Positions 8,326 to 15,684 of a stretch of DNA of 19,536 nt are shown piece after piece; within the stretch, counting starts at the first letter, position 1; each line of letters begins with the position of its first letter. This DNA is from Dissophora ornata (taxonomy: Eukaryota; Mortierellomycota; Mortierellomycetes; Mortierellales; Mortierellaceae). The DNA lies in contig MU617197.1 of NCBI GenBank assembly GCA_025201705.1, positions 1 to 19,536 on the forward strand, read 5' to 3'. The position numbers were made by a program, and so were the translations under genes. A model generated the notes under the pieces. The model did not search any database and had not been told where the DNA came from. It worked only from the letters and a program-made list of their open reading frames with translations.

Positions 8326-9764
8326 GTGTCTATTCAGACTAAAAAACCCTCACAAGACTCGCACAAACCTCTAACAAAAATCCTAATCGTAGCCCTAAAA
8401 CTCCCAAAAGAGCCTTGCCAGGTGCGCTCCGACGCTCAGTTTCCACAGGAACTGTGGACAGGTCGCCAGAAGATTAACCGCCCTTCTAAAGTATATAGGA
8501 ATGTGCGTATGATCCAAGAACTAGAATCCTCGTGCTGTCCCTGAATCTGAGAGAAAAAAAACTCCTTGCCGAAGCACACGAACTGGGACACGAAGGCACA
8601 AATGACATGGTCATTCACATTCACTCGCTTTACAAATCTGTCCCAACATAGCCAAGGATTGCTTAGAATATGTCAAACGCTGCCAGGGATGCAAACGTGT
8701 GAACATTGAACGCAAGGGACATCACCCGATGACAGCGATCCATGCCCAACTGACTGGTGACCACATGCGGTTGATCTCGTTGACAAACTGCCTACCACGT
8801 CAAACGGTAATGTACGGATCCTCGTCCTCTCCAATATTTGTACCCGATTTGTTTTCTTGGTTCTTTTGAAGGACAAATCAGCACAAACTATTGCGACAAC
8901 TTTGTTCAATATGTTTACGACTTCGGATTCCCTCGTATTTTGCAGTCAGGTAACGGTAGAGAGTTTGTCTAAGAGAGATGGCCAGGCTTATGAGGACGCA
9001 ACATCGTTTGTGCGCTCCATATCATCCTAGAGGCAATGGTGTTACCGAGAACCATGTCAAAGCGAGAATGGAGCTCATCAGAAAGAAAATCTAAGGCAAG
9101 AAGCATGATTGGAACACTCATCTAACCATGACACAACTTGCGCAGAACGCGAGAGGTGTGGCACTCAGCAGAAGATGGTTAGCGGTTCAACAGAACGACC
9201 CTGCATAATGAATTTCTGACTGGTACAAAGATCACGACCATAGACCCCATTCAAGGCGACCAACAGACTCCTCGATACGAAGGTCCTTTCACTGTTATTT
9301 GTCGCAACACAGGTGCCGCCTATGTCCTGCAAAACGGCATGGGTGATCCCTTAGGTCGCAATTTCGCACTTTCACAACTCAAGCTTATGTTGGATGATCT
9401 TGACGATTCAGATCTTTACGAAGTTGAAACGATTGTCGCTCACGATATCCCTGAAGCTGGAGGGAGGCAGAGCACTTCGTAAAATGGAAAAGATTCCTGT
9501 CGTCAACCAACACCTGGGAGCTAGAAGGCAACTTCATTGAGAGGAAAATGCATTGTCACTTACTAGAATAGCGCCCCAGTCGTTACAACAAGGCCTCGAT
9601 CGCCGTCTCGTCCTCTTCAGCAGAGCGTCACGTCGCAGCAGCAACATCTCGAGCAACTGGAGACACACATCGCAAATTACGGCGCCATCAAGCGTAAACG
9701 CGGATGCCCAACCAACGATAGCAACGACGGAAACGACAGACACAAGAAGCATCGAAATAAATGA
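8326..9764 (+). mobile_element. Decayed Ty3/gypsy chromovirus: 3' part of pol (integrase and chromodomain)
   Basis: The coding signal hops between all three plus frames. The integrase zinc-binding HHCC motif is at 8577-8692 (His codons 8577 and 8586, Cys codons 8681 and 8690, RCQGCKR). The catalytic core shows VDLVDKLPTTSNG with its Asp codon at 8773-8775, then CTRFVFLVLLKDKSAQTIA. The second acidic site reads LQSGNGREF, with Gly (8949-8951) where Asp is expected, and a stop follows within the same motif. YHPRGNGVTE retains the Glu codon at 9047-9049. Downstream are PRYEGPFTV (about 9271-9297) and an SH3-like segment ending SQLKLMLDD. VETIVAHDIPE then shifts frame into FVKWKRFLSSTNTWELEGNF (9476-9535), a chromodomain. 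A basic KRKRG tail ends at TGA 9762-9764. The segment 8326-8550 is assigned by position only. Reverse transcriptase, protease and Gag are absent. Not functional. Confidence 0.85.
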
Positions 9765-10180
9765 TCGTGTGGTCGAAGGTTAATTTTTCCTCACAGGGCA
9801 CAGGGGTTAACATTTTAGTCAAAATGTGACATCCTGCACACAATCCTCAATCCTGAACAAGCCTTGAATATCAAGCCCATGCATGCACTTAACTTGCTTG
9901 CATTGATAGGAAATTTTACATGGAGTTTGTGCGGGAAATGTCTCATGGAGTGAGTTGCATGGTTCGGACTGCAACTTATTTTACATGGTTCGGCGCAATA
10001 GGAAAGTCAAGAGGCAATGAACAGTGCATATGAGACAAAGGTCGGAGCAATGAATGAGGATCTTATTACTATTATTGCTATCAAAACGTGAAGTGCTGAA
10101 GTCGTTCAAGCGCGGCCAATTGCTTGCATAACGGGGGCGCTCGACCGGGGCTGTGAGGAACCATATCTCGCCTTCGAGGC
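9765..10180. other. Gene-free stretch; possible 3' LTR of the chromovirus
   Basis: No coding frame of note. TGTGACATCC at 9825 lies about 60 bp past the pol stop, where a 3' LTR beginning with TG would be expected, and GGGG-containing purine patches occur just before it. No matching 5' LTR is in the window, and I cannot find a confident LTR end. Short motifs recur (ACATGG, CATGGTTCGG), for example at about 9958 and 9983. Confidence 0.25.
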
Positions 10181-10451
10181 TTATTTTTCACGGTGCAGGA
10201 ACTCCAGGTTCCGTAACAGCTGATCGCGAATCTCTGGGTCAGTGCTGACACTGAAGCGAGCCTACGTAGCTACCAACTCTTGGTGGAGGTCCTCGTAGTG
10301 ATACTGGTAGCGTGCAAGCTGTTCTCTGCGGGTGGTTTGCAGCATCTTGTGATCTGGCCCGGGGGGGATGAGAGCGGAAGTACCGCTCGTCAATCTCTTG
10401 CTGTGTGGGAAACACAAAGCTCTTTGTCAGATCGGTGAGATTTTGAGGCAA
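10181..10451 (-). pseudogene. Fragment of an unrecognised gene, frameshifted
   Basis: On the minus strand one frame reads LTDLTKSFVFPTQQEIDERY from about 10442. After a G7 run (10361-10367) the better frame becomes REQLARYQYHYEDLHQEL, then an in-frame stop, then DPEIRDQLLRNLEFLHRE to a TAA at 10181-10183. The frame change at the homopolymer and the internal stop indicate a broken fragment, about 80 residues in all, with helical, charged composition. I do not recognise the family. It sits between the chromovirus and the palindrome, so it may be part of a transposon or a host gene fragment. Confidence 0.35.
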
Positions 10452-10751
10452 GATTTAGTCATGCATTTGTATGAGGTTCGTTCTCCTTTCCGTCATCCAA
10501 GTCCTGGCCCACGTTGGGGTCGTGGGAGTCAGACTGCGGGCTTAGCAGATTTTTTTGAAGACCTCCCAGGCTGGGACAAACTCAGCCTCCTACTGTGCTC
10601 TGATTTCGAGCGTGCTATTCCCGTGTACTTTTTTTTTTCCTTGAGTCATCGACCCCATCGACCCCCATCGACCCATTCATCGCTCTAAGACGACTCTGAC
10701 TGTCACCGCTCACTCTATCAATGCTTCTATCTATACCACTTTTTCAAGGTA

Positions 10752-10870
10752 GCCTACCGTGTCATTTCTTTCAAACGCGTCATAACGCGTCGTGTTCGCA
10801 TAGACCTGGGTAGACCATTGCCACCAATTGACCTGCTATTCAAATAACACAAACTCCAGCGCATGTATGT
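10752..10870 (+). promoter_or_regulatory. Promoter-like module, copy A (upstream of left ORF1)
   Basis: About 119 bp ending exactly at the ATG of ORF1. It starts CTACCGTGTCATTTCTTT and carries ACGCGT twice (10775-10780 and 10785-10790), GCATAGACCTGGGTAGACC, CCAAT (10824-10828) and an ATTCAAATAAC element. It is homologous to copies B, C and D. Paired ACGCGT boxes recall MBF-regulated G1/S promoters; this role is inference. Confidence 0.5.
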
Positions 10871-11320
10871 ATGGAGGACCCTATGAATGAACTTCTTGCG
10901 GCTATGCCGGGGACTAAAGTAGAGAAGGCCCTAGTTATACTTGACAAGCTCCAATGCTCGCTGTTTGAGCTCTGGACTGATTGTTTTACCTTAGACGGTG
11001 AGTCGATGTCAGAATGGGCTACCCGATTCTACGGAAAAAAAGGTCCCGTGCATGTTATTAAACTTTGGGATGCCAGGATAACGACCAAATTCTCAAGGAC
11101 GCCGTTTTTGAAAGCCTTGGACGTGGTATCGAAACAAGCTTGCCAAGAAATCAATCGTGCTGAGAAGGACAACCGCTTCAAAACTCCATCCACGAAGGTC
11201 ACTCGTCAGCAGTCAACTGATCGTGTCATTTCTTTTAAACGCGTCATAACGTGTTGTGTTCGCATAGACCTGGGTAGACCATTACCACCAATCAGTTTAC
11301 ATGCAATTCAAATAACATAA
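10871..11320 (+). CDS. ORF1, left-arm copy: unrecognised helical protein, 3' end running into a repeat module
   Basis: 149 codons. The first 115 residues (to TRQQ) are the same as in the right-arm copy; after that the frame reads through promoter module B, so the last 34 residues are probably not native. The core looks like a folded alpha-helical domain: MNELLAAMPGTKVEKALVIL, LQCSLFELWTDCF, FLKALDVVSKQACQEINRA. It weakly recalls N-terminal regions of fungal transposon-associated DUF6589-type proteins, but I would not assign it. The original C-terminus is likely lost by recombination at the module. Whether it is expressed is unknown, but it has a full copy of the module (A) in front. Confidence 0.5.
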   Translation: MEDPMNELLAAMPGTKVEKALVILDKLQCSLFELWTDCFTLDGESMSEWATRFYGKKGPVHVIKLWDARITTKFSRTPFLKALDVVSKQACQEINRAEKDNRFKTPSTKVTRQQSTDRVISFKRVITCCVRIDLGRPLPPISLHAIQIT

Positions 11321-11338
11321 CCACCGACGCATATATCT
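11222..11338 (+). promoter_or_regulatory. Promoter-like module, copy B
   Basis: Same order of elements as copy A: CGTGTCATTTCTTT, ACGCGT (11239-11244; the second box has decayed to ACGTGT), the TAGACCTGGGTAGACC block, CCACCAAT and ATTCAAATAACA. It ends at an ATG (11339-11341). That ATG opens only a 14-codon frame, because the sequence just after ATGGA crosses into the palindrome centre. Confidence 0.5.
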
Positions 11339-11450
11339 ATGGAGGGCCGATCTTCTTTGCGACTTCGAGTTGCAGCGGTTTAAAGGTCACTCCAAAAGTC
11401 TTCAGGCAGCGTTCGACGGCGTCATTAGGAAGAAGAGTTTCCTCGTCCAT
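11337..11450 (-). pseudogene. Truncated start of a possible RecQ-like helicase (ORF2)
   Basis: A 37-codon minus-strand frame begins at the ATG (11450) placed directly after module C and fills the single-copy centre of the palindrome. It contains CLKTFGVTFKPLQLEVAKKI, which resembles the start of RecQ-family helicases (F-x-PLQLE around the conserved Gln upstream of Walker A). It ends in GPP-stop exactly where the sequence crosses into the left arm, so everything from Walker A onward is missing. The match is short, so the family call is tentative. Ordered ORF1-module-ORF2 on this strand, it suggests the parent locus had consecutive genes each with the same promoter. Confidence 0.4.
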
Positions 11451-11557
11451 AGATATATTCACCGGAGGTTATTTTATTTGAACAGCGAGTCAATTGATTG
11501 GTGGTAATGGTCTACCCATGTCTATGCGAACACAACGCGTTTAAAAGAAATGGCACG
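11451..11557 (-). promoter_or_regulatory. Promoter-like module, copy C (upstream of ORF2 fragment)
   Basis: On the minus strand it reads CGTGCCATTTCTTT, one ACGCGT (11535-11540), GCATAGACATGGGTAGACC, CCACCAAT and TTCAAATAAAATAAC, and stops at the ATG of the RecQ-like frame. One ACGCGT box is missing relative to copies A and D because about 10 bp are absent. Confidence 0.5.
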
Positions 11558-11908
11558 ACCAAGTAACTGCTGACGAGTGACCTTCGTGGATGGAGTTTTG
11601 AAGCGGTTGTCCTTCTCAGCACGATTGATTTCTTGGCAAGCTTGTTTCGATACCACGTCCAAGGCTTTCAAAAACGGCGTCCTTGAGAATTTGGTCGTTA
11701 TCCTGGCATCCCAAAGTTTAATAACATGCACGGGACCTTTTTTTCCGTAGAATCGGGTAGCCCATTCTGACATCGACTCACCGTCTAAGGTAAAACAATC
11801 AGTCCAGAGCTCAAACAGCGAGCATTGGAGCTTGTCAAGTATAACTAGGGCCTTCTCTACTTTAGTCCCCGGCATAGCCGCAAGAAGTTCATTCATAGGG
11901 TCCTCCAT
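11522..11908 (-). CDS. ORF1, right-arm copy
   Basis: 128 codons. The first 115 residues match the left copy with no difference that I can find, at nucleotide as well as protein level. After TRQQ the frame enters module C and ends with unrelated residues, as in the left copy but with a different tail. The two copies point toward each other across the palindrome centre. Having the same sequence in both while the flanks differ suggests recent gene conversion between arms, or selection on the coding part. Confidence 0.5.
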   Translation of the reverse strand: MEDPMNELLAAMPGTKVEKALVILDKLQCSLFELWTDCFTLDGESMSEWATRFYGKKGPVHVIKLWDARITTKFSRTPFLKALDVVSKQACQEINRAEKDNRFKTPSTKVTRQQLLGRAISFKRVVFA

Positions 11909-12004
11909 ACATACATGCGCTGGAGTTTGTGTTATTTGAATAGCAGGTCAATTGGTGGAACACGACGCGTTATGACGCGTTTGAAAGAAATGACACGGTA
12001 GGCC
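11909..12004 (-). promoter_or_regulatory. Promoter-like module, copy D (upstream of right ORF1)
   Basis: On the minus strand it reads CTACCGTGTCATTTCTTT, two ACGCGT boxes (11975-11980 and 11965-11970), CCACCAATTGACCTG and ATTCAAATAACAC, ending at ORF1's ATG. It lacks the 24-bp CGCATAGACC...ATTG block found in copy A, apparently by a simple deletion. Confidence 0.5.
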
Positions 12005-12308
12005 ACCTTACTCAAGCGGTACGGATAGAAGTGTTGATAGAGCGAGCGGAGACAGACGGAGTCGTCTTAGCGATGAGGGATTGAGGGGTTGATGGAGCGA
12101 TGAATGGGTCGATGGGGTCGATGACTCAAGGAAAAAAAAAAAAAAGTGCACGGGAATAGCATGCTCGAAATCGGACGGATGTGTGAGTCGCACGTCCTTT
12201 TTATTTCTACGACGATTTGTCTTCTGTGACTGGCACCGACAGGGACCAAAAAGACCTGTTTGTTCCAGTCATCAATCAATAACCTCCTCTTGTTCTCGTT
12301 GATTTCAG

Positions 12309-13385
12309 TTTGAGTTTCGGCCTTTAATCCATTCGTTCTGTCTTCGAAGTGATTACAGGCGGTGGAAGGATTTGAAGCGCTTTTCTGAAACGCTGTTCAA
12401 TTCTGAAACTGACACTTTCACTCCCACATTAGCGGCAAAAGTACAGCCGTGAGTGTCATATCATATTCGCCCCTCGTCTCATCCAATCCCAGGAAGGTCG
12501 CAGCTGAGGCGTTCTGAATCCATCGTGGAACCATTCAGAGGACGTACAGCAACTTTGAAGAGGAGCTGCGGGAGTTAGACTCTGCAAGACAATTGGAGCG
12601 TGTGGATGGAACGAGAGCCATTCAAACGATGACGAATCGAAGTGCAACGGGGATTCAACCGCGACTCAGACAACGGAGAAGAGCCGGTGACTAACGTCGC
12701 AGCCTATGAGTTTGATGCCAACGCCTCTGGCTCCGAAAGCGACTCAAGCTATGATCCTGATAATGCATCGGCTGGGGAGAGTGACACGGAGGAGGATACA
12801 ACAGAGGATAAAGGCTTTGAGGACGCAATAGTTGACCGCCTTGTGGGACCTGGGCAGTGCTCATCCAAGTTTTTCCGTGAGCACTGGGTTGTGGACACGC
12901 ACAACGTGTCTGCTCCATTGATGGTCATCCGAAAAGAGGCAGCCAAAGACCAAGCAAAACTTTGTGCCAGCCACGACATATTGTAAGGCGAGAGGGTGAT
13001 TGCAGTCAATGATTATGGTTGTCATGTTTCCTGACCCTTTTTTTTTTTTCTTTTTTTTTCTTCATTTTATTAGGCTTTTAAACTTTGTCTTCACACCAAC
13101 TATTCTTCAGATGTGCCTTCCACCCCATATTGTTCATTCACTTCTACCACCCCTCTGCAGCCCTGTACCCGACTGGTTCCAAGATTTCTGTTACATGTCG
13201 TCGGAACTGCCCTTGTCGACGCTTGTCTCAAAGTTCCAGTTAAACTCAACAATTCTCAGCAGACATATCAATATGCAGCTCATCTCAGGCCAACTGTTGA
13301 GTGGGATTCGATATTCAGGCTCTGCCAAGGAAACGAAGACACCTTCACGACGAACGTTGTGATGCCGTTTATATTGGCGACGTAG
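12309..13385 (+). pseudogene. Degraded multi-exon gene, product unrecognised
   Basis: A strong acceptor (TTGATTTCAG, ending 12308) opens a 140-nt exon encoding SDYRRWKDLKRFSETLFN, closed by donor GTGAGT at 12449. With the acceptor ending at 12540 the phase continues into TYSNFEEELRELDSARQLER. The frame then changes at a GGGG run (12649-12652; one base too many) into an acidic Ser/Asp/Glu stretch and REHWVVDTHNVSAPLMVI. A donor GTAAGG at 12983 follows, then a T-rich intron, with possible acceptors at 13073 or 13110. The best last-exon frame contains VVGTALVDACLKVPVKL and ends at TAG 13383-13385, but neither acceptor gives exactly that phase. The first exon is not found; the palindrome lies immediately upstream. 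Not recognised; possibly transposon-borne. Frameshift and phase problems suggest decay. Confidence 0.4.
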
Positions 13386-13523
13386 ACGATCTAATTTTCA
13401 GATGACTTGGCGATAAGTTCAACCAAGGATTGAAATTCTTGTGGTTGACTTCTCGATTTCATATTTCACTGTATTAAACTATGTAGCATACACACTGACA
13501 GATATTCCTGTCGTGTTCCTGAT

Positions 13524-13529
13524 AATAAA
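13524..13529 (+). terminator. AATAAA poly(A) signal
   Basis: AATAAA lies 139 bp past the TAG ending the degraded multi-exon gene, supporting that gene's plus orientation and 3' boundary. A second AATAAA at 13562-13567 abuts the next ATG. Confidence 0.4.
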
Positions 13530-13567
13530 GATCCCTCTCTTGCCTCATTAATCCTTCCGTAAATAAA

Positions 13568-13984
13568 ATGTTGTTTGGCGTCGCAAGCAATAACGGCGAA
13601 GTTAAAGATAGAGATTACAAGAGGGGTAGATTTAAAAGAAGGATCGAAGGTCAGCTCAAAAAGAGAAGAGAATTTCCTGTGCACTCTCGAGAACGCACAT
13701 GGGATGAAAGTAATGACTTCCATGACCGCAGCGGTGCAGGAACAACAATAATCGCGACTATCAGAGACGTGATGCATCAGTGGGCCAGAACTCCGAGCCC
13801 CAGGGTAAGTCTCATTTGACACCTATTCAAAGCAGCTGTTGTTGTTTCTGCTGTGATATCAACTTGCATTGACGGTTTATTGGTCTTTATGAAACTGCTA
13901 ACCGACAAGTAGGACCGGGTCATTAGTAGAAGTCACATTCTAGCTTCGCCCACTGAACCAATGGTATCAGCCACTGATGACTGA
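13568..13984 (+). CDS. Small two-exon gene of unknown function (102 residues)
   Basis: Exon 1 (13568-13804, 79 codons) begins with an ATG that has A at -3 and ends in phase 0 at GTAAGT (13805-13810). The 108-bp intron has a CTAAC branch-like motif (13898-13902) and an AG at 13911-13912. Exon 2 (13913-13984) continues open for 23 codons to TGA. The protein is basic at first (KDRDYKRGRFKRRIEGQLKK), with no membrane segment or known motif. The splice signals are better than chance and keep the frame, but no homologue is recognised. Exon 1 could instead splice to the Fanzor-like remnant downstream. Confidence 0.35.
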
Positions 13985-14042
13985 TGCAATGGCTGCAAAC
14001 GACACCATCCCCCCAGTCATCTCAAAGGAAAGAATACTTTAA

Positions 14043-14533
14043 TACAGTCCGTTATGTCCAAAGCTGCAGCCCAGCCTTATCCCAATCATGTTTACAGGCA
14101 ACGCTGGCACAGGTGTTGGCTCAACTATATCAAGGCATGCCAGACGAGGTGGCACAAACCTGTACAGGGGGCATGGCCAATATTGCACCGCGATAATCAC
14201 CAGGTGCGGTTGGCACGTACACGGCGGACAATCGACGGTGCCATGAAGACACGTAGTATCCATGGTGCTGTGAAGTGTCTCTATCGAGACTACCCATCTG
14301 TCATGGCAGGATACATTATCAGACCCAGGGATGCCAATGCAGCGAGTAACATTTCTCTAACGGGGTTATTGTAGTTACTCAATCCCGATCGCACGCAGCT
14401 CCCTCCTTATTCTCGCCACCACCGCCCTCAACAAAATACTATTAACACTAGAAAGTCATCTCTGAGATTCCCCACAAGTTTTCTGCATCAAGGCTCGATG
14501 CCAGAAGAACTCCCTCCAGAGGAGGGCTTATAG
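14043..14533 (+). pseudogene. C-terminal remnant of a Fanzor/TnpB-like RuvC nuclease
   Basis: One frame (to about 14205) reads LIPIMFTGNAGTGVGSTIS and RHARRGGTN, resembling the block before the zinc ribbon in fungal Fanzor-like proteins. A second frame, usable from about 14210, reads RLARTRRTIDGAMKTRSIHG, then KCLYRDYPSVMAGYIIRPRD and NAASNI. RD-x-NAA-x-NI is the typical third RuvC motif of TnpB/Fanzor (Asp codon 14330-14332). After an in-frame TAG (14372-14374) the same frame continues (LPPYSRHHRPQQNTINTRKS) to TAG 14531-14533. The segment that would carry the catalytic Glu and the first CxxC of the zinc ribbon is missing at the frame switch. Where the second ribbon Cys is expected, Tyr is present (14291-14293). 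Inactive. N-terminal parts are not found, and no terminal repeats were identified. Confidence 0.5.
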
Positions 14534-15522
14534 ACTTGCCTCTTGGCTTCGATTTGAAATATTTCACTAACAGGCCGCTAATACTTTCATTATCCTTTGC
14601 AGGTCTATATACGCAAAAGAATAAAACTAGGAGCACCATGACCAGTATAAGAATATCTTCCCATTAAAGGTCTGGACGATGAAAGAGAATACACATGAGT
14701 GGGATGAACGACATGGTTCTGCTTATAACGCCTACAATGAGCAGCGAATACATTACCTGCTGGTGGTGCCTGTTGACATATGATCGATTGAGATCATGCA
14801 TGGGGTACAAGTTTCCCGTGGGAAGTTGGCGAAGGGTCATCTATGGAAACCAAGGTGCACAGCAATGGTGGCATGGGGACAACCCAACAGGGTCGCGGGG
14901 AAGAAGAAGCGGAGCCGACTAGAGGGTTAGCAAGCGCAATCGTGGATGCAGATATACGGCCGAAGTCCTCAAGCAAACGAGTGTTTTATGCGGCAAGTCT
15001 CTACGGAGCGCGAGAATGGGCATTGCCCTGGCGAGCGGCCAGACCCCCGGGTTGCTAATCAGGCTGTACTGGCGAGTCTCAAGGGGTTGCAATACCTAGG
15101 AGTGATGGAAAGGAGAGAAGAGATGACAATCGAGTTGTTCGAGGAGGACTAGAATTCCTTGAGCTCGCCCCTACGAAGGGCAGCAAGGGTCATCCGGGGT
15201 TATGCGCACCCAGTGTGTCGTACAGGACGGACTGTGTTGTCAAGTGCTGGCAGCCAATTTATTCTTACACTTTGGTTGTTTTGTTGTTCGTGCGGGCTAC
15301 ACTTGGACTTTCAGCTTTAAGCCAAAAAAAAAGAGGAAGTTGGCGAAGGTTGAGGATTATTAAGGTTTGCATGAATCTTGACATTTAGCCATCTGTTGAT
15401 TTCGCAAACCATGCCTTTTGTTGTGGGGATTTTCTCTTTCTGTTCTTTCATTCTCTCACTATCCCTCACACACCATTCACACCATCAATTCTCTATCGCT
15501 GTCTCTCTTCCGTTTTTGCTTG
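14534..15522 (+). other. No supported gene; coding-like scraps, then promoter side of the NACHT gene
   Basis: Between 14680 and 15152 several plus-strand frames look weakly protein-like (HEWDERHGSAYNAYNEQR near 14690, ASLKGLQYLGVMERREEM near 15075), but each is interrupted by stops and switches frame, as in old transposon debris. I do not recognise the source. From about 15240 the sequence becomes AT- and pyrimidine-rich; a CCAAT motif (15254-15258) and a CT-rich stretch (15430-15520) before a 5'-UTR intron suggest the promoter and leader of the downstream gene. Confidence 0.35.
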
Positions 15523-15607
15523 GTAAGTAGTGTGAGACTAGCCTTTGACGTAAATACACTAATGTTGACAAAGACATTCACCTAAGAGTTTTGGTCTTAC
15601 AATTCAG
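15523..15607 (+). promoter_or_regulatory. Probable 5'-UTR intron of the NACHT gene
   Basis: GTAAGT at 15523-15528 follows a pyrimidine-rich leader, and CTTACAATTCAG ends at 15607, giving an 85-bp intron. The 77 bases from 15608 to the ATG at 15685 contain no other ATG. The size and signals match the gene's two coding introns (87 and 102 bp). Confidence 0.5.
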
Positions 15608-15684
15608 AAACTCGCGCTAGCTATCAACAGGTCAAGCGACCAAACCCGCCGAAACACCTTCAAAAAGGCTTCACCAAGTGCGCC

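Larger units (their letters stand above)
10602..11341 (+). repeat. Left arm of a large imperfect inverted repeat
   Basis: Reads outside to centre: GATTTCGAG...CTATTCCCGTG, a poly(T) tract, imperfect CATCGACC units, promoter module A, ORF1, promoter module B and an ATG. The reverse complement of 11448-12172 has the same order. I find no difference between the arms across about 345 bp of ORF1. The flanks differ by substitutions and indels, including a 24-bp segment present in module A but missing from module D. No target-site duplication is evident outside the arms. Confidence 0.85.
11448..12172 (-). repeat. Right arm of the imperfect inverted repeat
   Basis: Reverse complement of the left arm with the same order of parts. 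Differences include extra sequence in the CATCGACC-like stretch (about 12065-12090), loss of a 24-bp block from module D, and loss of the CATAACG segment in module C. About 106 bp (11342-11447) separate the arms. Confidence 0.85.

Noticed and set aside
12008..12193. Short minus-strand frame at the outer end of the right arm with Ser/His-Pro composition
   Set aside because: It is a translation of the poly(T) and CATCGACC-like simple sequence. The matching left-arm region is read in a different length and frame.
12183..12308. Possible intron joining the right arm's outer end (GTGAGT at 12183) to the exon at 12309
   Set aside because: The short ATG-containing exons upstream give a stop at the junction in the phases tried, so no supported first exon was found.
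13466..13822. 118-codon minus-strand frame opposite the small two-exon gene
   Set aside because: The plus strand has a donor, branch-like motif and acceptor that keep frame; the minus frame has no motif and no splice or poly(A) context.
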